Source of the DNA: Hydrogenophilales bacterium RIFOXYD1_FULL_62_11
GTDB taxonomy: Bacteria > Pseudomonadota > Gammaproteobacteria > Burkholderiales > Thiobacillaceae
Assembly: GCA_001802655.1 (NCBI GenBank)
Contig: MGZO01000107.1
Location: forward strand, 5,688 to 15,651
Direction: 5' to 3'
Length of the DNA: 9,964 bases
Within the stretch, counting starts at the first letter, position 1. Every line of letters begins with the position of its first letter. The notes below the pieces were generated by a model. It saw only the letters and a list, made by a program, of their open reading frames with translations. It searched no databases and had not been told where the DNA came from. Positions 5,447 through 9,964 of this stretch are shown here, piece after piece. Position numbers and translations under genes: made by a program.

Positions 5447-6169
5447 CTACAGGCGAAAGTTTTCTCCCAGATAGACTTTACGTGCGCTTTCGTCCTGAAT
5501 GATGAGGTCGGGGGCGCCGGAAATGAGCACCCGGCCTTCGTTGATGATGTAGGCGCGGTCGCAAATGCCCAGGGTTTCACGCACATTGTGGTCGGTAATG
5601 AGTACGCCGATATCGCGCTCCACCAGGAAATGCACCAGTTTCTGGATGTCGATTACGGCAATCGGGTCGACGCCGGCAAAGGGTTCATCGAGCAGGACGA
5701 AGCGTGGGTTGATTGCCAGTGCACGGGCGATTTCCACACGACGGCGCTCGCCGCCGGACAGGCTGACAGCCGTTGCATCACGCAGATGTTCGATATGCAG
5801 GTCGTTGAGCAGATTATCCAGGTGCTCTTCGCGTTCGCTTTTGCTGTAGGGCTTGAGCTCGATGATGGCGCGAATGTTTTCTTCCACTGTCATCTTGCGA
5901 AAGATGGACGGCTCTTGCGGCAGGTAGGACAGCCCCATGCGCGCGCGCTGATGGATCGCCATGTGGGTGAGGTCGTGCGTATCCATTTGCACGCTGCCGC
6001 CATCCACCGCAACCAGTCCGATCACCATGTAGAAACAGGTGGTTTTGCCCGCACCGTTGGGGCCTAGCAGGCCAACGACTTCGCCGCTGTTGACGTCGAA
6101 CGAGACGTCATGCACCACGGTTCGCTTGCCATAAACTTTTTTCAGGTTGTGGGCGGAAATCTGGCTCAT
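5447..6169 (-). CDS. lptB: LPS export ABC transporter ATP-binding protein LptB
   Basis: The cytoplasmic ATPase of the LptB2FG complex that extracts lipopolysaccharide from the inner membrane and pushes it along the LptC-LptA-LptD bridge. The 240-residue protein shows the full ABC set: Walker A GPNGAGKT (36-43), Q-loop Q85 in YLPQEPSIF, signature LSGGE (137-141), Walker B FVLLDEP with catalytic E162, and H-loop H194 in ITDHNVRET. The stretch YLPQEPSIFRKMTVEENI is characteristic of LptB rather than of other ABC ATPases. Its ATG overlaps the lptA stop by 4 bases (ATGA), implying coupled translation. The membrane partners LptF and LptG are not in this window, as is usual. Confidence 0.97.
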   Translation of the reverse strand: MSQISAHNLKKVYGKRTVVHDVSFDVNSGEVVGLLGPNGAGKTTCFYMVIGLVAVDGGSVQMDTHDLTHMAIHQRARMGLSYLPQEPSIFRKMTVEENIRAIIELKPYSKSEREEHLDNLLNDLHIEHLRDATAVSLSGGERRRVEIARALAINPRFVLLDEPFAGVDPIAVIDIQKLVHFLVERDIGVLITDHNVRETLGICDRAYIINEGRVLISGAPDLIIQDESARKVYLGENFRL

Positions 6170-6699
6170 GGCTTGGCTGCAGGCTGTTCGGCGCGGGGTT
6201 TCGGCATGATGGTGGCGCGCACACGGCCGGACGGGCTGGTGGCGTTGGGCTGCCCGACAACTTTATAAAAGCCGGTGTTGGCATTGTATGAAATTTGCGC
6301 GCCACGCAATTCGTCGCCACCGCGCTGGAGTTGCGCCTGGCCGATCAGCTCGAGCTGATTGTTGACGCTGTCAAACTCGATGCGGTTGGAAACGCCTTCG
6401 ATCACATCGTCGCTGTTGTCCAGTTTCTGGCGGAACGACACCGGGCGGCCGGAGGCGCTGAGTTTGTCGAGTCCGGTGGCGTTTTGCGTGGCCTCGACGC
6501 GATCGGCACGCAGCATCAGGGTGCCTTGCGTGAGGATGACATTGCCGGAGTAGACACTGATTTTCTTGACGTCATCGAGGGTGACGGTATCGGCCTCGAT
6601 ATTGACGGGCTTGTCGCGATCCGCTTTTTCGGCGTGTGCCGGGGCGGCGAGCAGGCTGGCGCAAAGCGCGGCGTAAATCCCTGTTTTCATGATGTGCAT
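6166..6699 (-). CDS. lptA: LPS transport periplasmic protein LptA
   Basis: LptA polymerises head to tail in the periplasm and forms the beta-jellyroll slide that carries LPS from LptC to LptD. The 177-residue product begins with a Sec signal peptide: a short basic start, a hydrophobic core (about 8-20) and a cleavage site AHA-EK after residue 23. The OstA-like repeat strands follow, with landmarks such as DKPVNIEADTVTLDD and YSGNVILTQGTLMLRADRVE. The C-terminus is proline/lysine-rich (PKPRAEQPAAKP). Translation could begin at ATG 6699 or at the in-frame ATG 6690; both leave the signal intact. It lies 5 bases after lptC and overlaps lptB by 4. Confidence 0.94.
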   Translation of the reverse strand: MHIMKTGIYAALCASLLAAPAHAEKADRDKPVNIEADTVTLDDVKKISVYSGNVILTQGTLMLRADRVEATQNATGLDKLSASGRPVSFRQKLDNSDDVIEGVSNRIEFDSVNNQLELIGQAQLQRGGDELRGAQISYNANTGFYKVVGQPNATSPSGRVRATIMPKPRAEQPAAKP

Positions 6700-6704
6700 G
6701 GTGC

Positions 6705-7277
6705 TTATGGCTTTCTGGGAAAGTAGCGGGCTTTGACGCGCCCGGTCAGGATGATGAGGCGTTGATCGGCGCGATATTCCATGGCGCCTGCACGCAAGTC
6801 CATGAGGTCGTCGCGAACCTCGACGTTCCCCGGTGAGCGCAGCAGGTTGCGGTCCGGATAGGCCAGCAAGCGTGCCGTACGCAGCGTCATGACGGATTGC
6901 CCGGGTTGAGCGGCTCGCACGATGACCACGTCGCCCTGCAAATCGACTTCATCGCCTGCAGGTGAAACGGTGGCCTGCTTCGCCGTCGTGTCGATCTCGC
7001 CGGTCTGGGCGCTGAGCTGGATCAAATGTGGCGACTCCATTTCGGTGCGCTTGGTGCCGGTGTAGTGCTTGAGGCGTTTGGCGGACAAACGATATTGTGG
7101 CTGACCAGCCAGATCGGTGCGCATGGCCTCGAAGTTTTCCATGATGCCTTCCGGACTGCTGTTTGCCGTTTGCGGGGTGTTCAGCGGCAGCTGCACCACG
7201 TGATCAATCCAGTAGCTGAGACCCGCCAGCAACAACAGGACGACCAATGGCAGCCACAGTGACCCGCGTGCGTTCAT
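6705..7277 (-). CDS. lptC: LPS export protein LptC
   Basis: LptC is anchored in the inner membrane by one N-terminal helix and accepts LPS from LptB2FG on its periplasmic jellyroll domain before passing it to LptA. In this 190-residue protein the membrane helix is at about 7-25. The following domain has family features such as the EGIMENFEAMRTDLAGQP region and the pattern SAKRLKHYTGTKRTEMESP. The size agrees with the family. Its sequence is weakly conserved in general, so position between kdsC and lptA supports the call strongly. ATG 7277 begins directly before the membrane helix, and a GGAT-like weak ribosome site lies upstream. The gap from kdsC is 34 bases with no terminator. Confidence 0.93.
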   Translation of the reverse strand: MNARGSLWLPLVVLLLLAGLSYWIDHVVQLPLNTPQTANSSPEGIMENFEAMRTDLAGQPQYRLSAKRLKHYTGTKRTEMESPHLIQLSAQTGEIDTTAKQATVSPAGDEVDLQGDVVIVRAAQPGQSVMTLRTARLLAYPDRNLLRSPGNVEVRDDLMDLRAGAMEYRADQRLIILTGRVKARYFPRKP

Positions 7278-7311
7278 GCCGCATCCAGCATAGGAGCGTG
7301 GGTAGCGCGCA

Positions 7312-7854
7312 TCACTTTAAATAGGGGGCCAGTGCGGCATCGAGCGTGCCCTGTGCGCGCATCAGGAACTCGCAGGCCTCGCGTACCGCGCCGTGACCGG
7401 CGGCGCGTGCGGTGATGAAGTGGCTGTGTGCCTTGACCAGTTCGGGCGCGGCGGGCACGCTGATCGCCAGGCCGGCGCGCCGCATCACGGGCAGGTCGAC
7501 CACGTCGTCGCCCATATAGGCGGTGGCGTCGCAAGCGAGTTTGAGTTCGCGGCACATCGCTTCGTACACCACCAGTTTGTCGTGCGCGCCCTGATGGACG
7601 ATTTCGATACCGAGGTTTTGCGCGCGCTGCGCCACCAACCTTGAACTGCGGCCGGTAATGATGGCGAGTTGTACCCCACTGCTTTTGAGCATTTTCAGGC
7701 CGTGGCCGTCGAGCGAGTTGAAGCCCTTGTATTCCTGTCCGTCGTCGGCCAGGAACAGGGTGCCGTCGGTCATTACGCCATCGACATCAAACGCGATCAG
7801 CTTGATTTTTTGTGCGCGGGCGATCAGCGACGCGTCCATGGATTGAGCATGCAT
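7312..7854 (-). CDS. kdsC: 3-deoxy-D-manno-octulosonate 8-phosphate phosphatase
   Basis: KdsC removes phosphate from Kdo-8-phosphate to give free Kdo for the LPS inner core. The 180-residue protein is a small HAD phosphatase without a large cap: nucleophile and acid/base in DVDG (D23, D25), motif II Thr in ITGRS (T67), Lys K93 in AHDK, and the Mg2+-binding pair in GDD (115-117). The text FNSLDGHGLKML is specific to KdsC rather than other HAD enzymes. The ATG at 7854 shares one base with the kdsD stop (TAATG); a second in-frame ATG at codon 6 is possible. With kdsD upstream it forms the pair of Kdo steps before and after Kdo-8-P synthase, which is not in the window. Confidence 0.96.
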   Translation of the reverse strand: MHAQSMDASLIARAQKIKLIAFDVDGVMTDGTLFLADDGQEYKGFNSLDGHGLKMLKSSGVQLAIITGRSSRLVAQRAQNLGIEIVHQGAHDKLVVYEAMCRELKLACDATAYMGDDVVDLPVMRRAGLAISVPAAPELVKAHSHFITARAAGHGAVREACEFLMRAQGTLDAALAPYLK

Positions 7855-8840
7855 TACACCACTCCCGCTTTCAGCAGGTCGTGCATGTTAAGCGCGCCCA
7901 CCAGGGTGTGGTCGGCGTCGACCACCAGCAAGCCATTGATTTTGAGGGTTTCCATTTTTTCTACCGCCGCCACGGCGAGTTCGTCCGCGCGGATTGTTTT
8001 GGGGTTGGATGTCATCAGGTCAGTCACGCGTGCCAGTTGCAGGTCGAGCGCGTGTTCCAGTGCGCGTCGCAGGTCGCCGTCGGTGAACACGCCGGCCACC
8101 TTGCCTGCCGCATCGACTACGGCGGTCATGCCGAGTCCTTTCTGCGTCATTTCGAGCAGGGCGGTTTTGAGCGAGGCCTCGCGATCGATTCGGGGCAGCG
8201 CGTCACCCGTGTGCATGACGTCGCGCACATGAATCAGCAGGCGCCGCCCCAGGGTGCCGCCGGGATGGGTACGGGCGAAGTCGTCGGCGGAAAAACCGCG
8301 TGCATCGAGCAACGCCACCGCCAGCGCATCGCCCAGCGCGAGCGCTGCGGTGGTGCTGGCGGTGGGGGCCAGGTTGAGCGGGCAGGCTTCCTTGTCGACG
8401 CTGGCATCGAGATGCGTGTCGGCCTCCTGCGCCATGGTCGAGTGGCGGTTTCCGGTCATCGCGATGAGCTTGGCGCCGCGCCGTTTGATGAGCGGCACGA
8501 TACTGACGATTTCGTTGCTTTCGCCTGAATTCGACAGCGCCAGCACCACGTCGTTGGGCGCGATCATGCCGAGGTCGCCGTGGCTGGCTTCGCCCGGGTG
8601 CATGAAAAACGCCGGGGTGCCGGTGGAGGCCAGGGTGGCGGCGATCTTGCCGCCGATGTGCCCCGACTTGCCCATGCCGGACACCACGACGCGGCCAGTG
8701 CACGCCAGAATCATGTTCACGGCATCGGCAAAACCGCTGTCGAGACGCGAGGAAAGCGCACGCAGCGCATCGGCTTCGATGTCGAGCACCTGGCGCGCGA
8801 GCGTGAGCAAATGTTCGGAAGAGGGGGCTTGGGGTCGCAT
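7854..8840 (-). CDS. kdsD: D-arabinose 5-phosphate isomerase
   Basis: KdsD converts ribulose-5-phosphate to arabinose-5-phosphate, the first committed step to Kdo. The 328-residue protein has a SIS sugar-isomerase domain (about 40-185) and two CBS domains (about 205-328). Residues equivalent to the E. coli active-site set appear with a constant offset of one: K58 in GMGKSGH, E110 in SNSGESNE, E151 in VDKEACPL and H192 in THPGG. The end MHDLLKAGVV is also typical. ATG 8840 gives the family length; the open frame continues upstream only as a low-complexity shadow antisense to kef. No Shine-Dalgarno precedes the ATG, and TATACT lies only 8 bases upstream, suggesting a very short leader. It is the first gene of the minus-strand block. 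Confidence 0.97.
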   Translation of the reverse strand: MRPQAPSSEHLLTLARQVLDIEADALRALSSRLDSGFADAVNMILACTGRVVVSGMGKSGHIGGKIAATLASTGTPAFFMHPGEASHGDLGMIAPNDVVLALSNSGESNEIVSIVPLIKRRGAKLIAMTGNRHSTMAQEADTHLDASVDKEACPLNLAPTASTTAALALGDALAVALLDARGFSADDFARTHPGGTLGRRLLIHVRDVMHTGDALPRIDREASLKTALLEMTQKGLGMTAVVDAAGKVAGVFTDGDLRRALEHALDLQLARVTDLMTSNPKTIRADELAVAAVEKMETLKINGLLVVDADHTLVGALNMHDLLKAGVV

Positions 8841-8856
8841 GGGTGGCAAGTATACT
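8829..8856 (+). promoter_or_regulatory. Candidate sigma-70 promoter for the Kef-like gene
   Basis: Plus strand: TTGGGG (8829-8834) as a partial -35, 16-base spacer, TATACT (8851-8856) as -10 with 5 of 6 consensus bases. The start would be near 8863, giving a leader of about 92 bases to the antiporter ATG. The -35 lies inside the kdsD coding start. Confidence 0.45.
8849..8856. promoter_or_regulatory. Palindromic AGTATACT, shared -10 of divergent promoters
   Basis: AGTATACT is its own reverse complement, so TATACT can be read as a -10 on both strands (8851-8856 plus, 8849-8854 minus). On the minus strand a start about 7 bases on falls near 8842, within 2 bases of the kdsD ATG. No good minus-strand -35 is visible at 15-19 bases, so that direction may be weaker or activator-dependent. 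Confidence 0.45.
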
Positions 8857-8940
8857 AAAGCCTTCCTTGCACCCGTGAGCTTGTGGCCGCATTTGGCCGC
8901 TTGCCACGATGTCCCGCAACACGGGGGCTCCGACTCAAAT

Positions 8941-8956
8941 ATGGGCGCAAGCCCAT
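8941..8956 (+). promoter_or_regulatory. GCAA-tetraloop hairpin over the Kef-like start codon
   Basis: ATGGGC (8941-8946) pairs perfectly with GCCCAT (8951-8956) around a GCAA loop of the stable GNRA type. The right arm includes the A and T of the ATG at 8955. In the leader mRNA this would hide the start codon unless opened by a ribosome or factor. Confidence 0.45.
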
Positions 8957-8958
8957 GA
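8941..8958 (+). CDS. Possible five-codon upstream ORF (MGASP)
   Basis: ATG 8941 reads Met-Gly-Ala-Ser-Pro and stops at TGA 8956-8958, which overlaps the antiporter ATG as ATGA. The arrangement would allow coupled re-initiation. No strong ribosome site precedes it: the GGGGG at 8923-8927 is too far away. It may be chance, so confidence is low. Confidence 0.2.
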   Translation: MGASP

Positions 8959-9964
8959 AAGACCGTATGCACAGCAGCCTCCAGCTTGTTCTCATTCTGC
9001 TTGCGGTGGCCGTCCTGGTGACGGCCGCCGCCCGCGCGTTGCGCTTGCCGACCATGCTGGGCTATCTGGTAACCGGGATTGCGATTGGCCCGTTTGCGCT
9101 GGGCTGGATTCCGGACAGCGAAGAGGCGCGTTACCTGGCCGAATTCGGCGTGGTCTTCCTGATGTTCTCCATCGGGCTCGAATTCAGCCTGCCGCGCCTG
9201 ATGACCATGCGCATGACGGTGTTCGGCTTCGGCGGTGCCCAAGTCGTGCTGACGATCGCGTTCACCACGCTCATCGCCTGGCTGCTCGATTTGCCGCTGC
9301 TGGCCGCGATTGCGCTGGGCGGCATCATGTCGATGTCGTCCACCGCGATTGTGTCGAAGATGCTGGCCGAACGGCTGGAAATCCAGACCCCGCACGGCCG
9401 CCAGATTTTTGGCGCGCTGCTGTTCCAGGATCTGGCGGTGGTGCCGCTGCTGATTCTGATCCCGGCCTTTGCCCGGGAATCCGACGAGATGGCCACGATT
9501 CTTGTCTGGGCGACGGTCAAAGCGGTTCTGGTGCTCGGCTTTCTGCTATTTGTGGGGCAGCGTTTCATGCGCCCGTGGTTTCAGTGGGTGGCCGGGCACA
9601 AGTCGCCTGAACTGTTCACCTTGAATTTGCTGCTTTTCACCCTCGGGCTGGCGTTCCTGACCGAGACTGCCGGCCTGTCTCTGGCGCTGGGCGCGTTTCT
9701 GGCCGGCATGCTGATCTCCGAAACCGAATACCGCTATCAGGTGGAAGACGACATCAAGCCTTTCCGCGATGTCTTGCTGGGCTTGTTCTTCGTCACCATC
9801 GGGATGCGGCTCGATCTGATGCAGGTGATGCTGAACTGGGGCGACGTGCTGCTGCTGGTGGCGGCGATCGTGATCGGCAAGGCCGCATTGGTAGCGGTGC
9901 TGGGCATGGCCTTCGGCAGCACCCGCCCCACCGCCGTGCGCACGGCATTGGGCCTAGCGCAGGC
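8955..9964 (+). CDS. KefB/KefC-like monovalent cation:proton antiporter (CPA2), N-terminal part
   Basis: The first 336 codons of a membrane antiporter that runs off the right edge. It is mostly hydrophobic, with about ten membrane segments visible from residue 9 on. Family marks are LPTMLGYLVTGIAIGP (31-46), FLMFSIGLEF (68-77), MSSTAIVSKML (127-137) and the ion-site motif FQDLAVVP (157-164). The Gln-Asp pair there (Q158-D159) is the form found in Kef K+/H+ exchangers. The loop VEDDIKPF before LLGLFFVTIGM (263-284) corresponds to the KefC regulatory loop, with two acidic residues kept but its first His replaced by Tyr. Homologues often end in a nucleotide-binding RCK domain, which would lie outside the window. 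ATG 8955 or 8967 may be the start; neither has a strong ribosome site. It is divergent from kdsD. Confidence 0.92.
   Translation, partial: MKDRMHSSLQLVLILLAVAVLVTAAARALRLPTMLGYLVTGIAIGPFALGWIPDSEEARYLAEFGVVFLMFSIGLEFSLPRLMTMRMTVFGFGGAQVVLTIAFTTLIAWLLDLPLLAAIALGGIMSMSSTAIVSKMLAERLEIQTPHGRQIFGALLFQDLAVVPLLILIPAFARESDEMATILVWATVKAVLVLGFLLFVGQRFMRPWFQWVAGHKSPELFTLNLLLFTLGLAFLTETAGLSLALGAFLAGMLISETEYRYQVEDDIKPFRDVLLGLFFVTIGMRLDLMQVMLNWGDVLLLVAAIVIGKAALVAVLGMAFGSTRPTAVRTALGLAQ

Noticed and set aside
8841..9395. Open frame extending kdsD upstream by 185 codons on the minus strand
   Set aside because: It is rich in Arg, His and Gln, antisense to the clear antiporter gene, and the true KdsD N-terminus matches family length from ATG 8840.
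8909..9610. Long plus-strand open frame overlapping the antiporter in another frame
   Set aside because: The antiporter frame from 8955 carries clear CPA2 motifs and membrane segments; the other frame has no recognisable features.
1..9964. CRISPR arrays, insertion sequences, tRNA/rRNA genes and frameshifted genes
   Set aside because: I saw no regularly spaced repeats, transposase frame, terminal inverted repeats or RNA gene patterns, and every recognised gene is intact apart from the two cut by the window edges.

Overview
The window is a dense, almost gap-free chromosomal block from a Gram-negative bacterium, most likely a betaproteobacterium (for example Nitrosomonadales or Rhodocyclales). 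The reasons are the gene order kdsD-kdsC-lptC-lptA-lptB-rpoN-hpf-ptsN-hprK-rapZ, the presence of an HPr kinase/phosphorylase beside ptsN (typical of beta- and alphaproteobacteria, absent from E. coli), and high-GC codon use. I cannot name the genus from sequence alone. I see no mobile element, CRISPR array, tRNA or rRNA. No gene-free stretch exceeds 157 bases.

Layout. Thirteen genes lie on the minus strand and read right to left from about 8840 to 1. (a) 8840-7312: kdsD and kdsC, two steps of Kdo (lipid A inner core sugar) synthesis. (b) 7277-5447: lptC, lptA and lptB, parts of the lipopolysaccharide export bridge. (c) 5376-3931: rpoN (sigma-54). (d) 3773-1096: hpf (ribosome hibernation), ptsN (EIIA-Ntr), hprK (HPr kinase/phosphorylase) and rapZ (GlcN6P-sensing RNase adaptor family). 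(e) 1088-1: a NusG-domain-II membrane-anchored protein, a Gx-transporter-family membrane protein and the start of ubiX (flavin prenyltransferase). A KefB/KefC-like cation:proton antiporter starts at 8955 on the plus strand, divergent from kdsD, and runs off the right edge.

Many minus-strand genes overlap or abut: kdsD/kdsC by 1 base, lptA/lptB by 4, hprK/rapZ with no gap, the NusG-II gene and the Gx gene by 20, the Gx gene and ubiX by 16. This argues for one or a few long transcripts. The breaks are at lptB-rpoN (70 b), rpoN-hpf (157 b), hpf-ptsN (82 b) and kdsD-kef (114 b), and each holds a candidate regulatory site. The set links envelope sugar synthesis and LPS export with nitrogen/carbon phosphotransfer signalling and ribosome hibernation.

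Most of the window is well-known housekeeping content, and I find no clearly new multi-gene system. The points most worth checking are: a near-consensus -24/-12 site directly before rpoN and a weaker one before hpf, suggesting sigma-54 autocontrol; the NusG-II/Gx pair joined to ubiX, which resembles flavin-linked electron-transfer modules; a palindromic shared -10 between kdsD and kef, which would give kdsD an almost leaderless mRNA; and a hairpin plus five-codon upstream ORF over the kef start codon.
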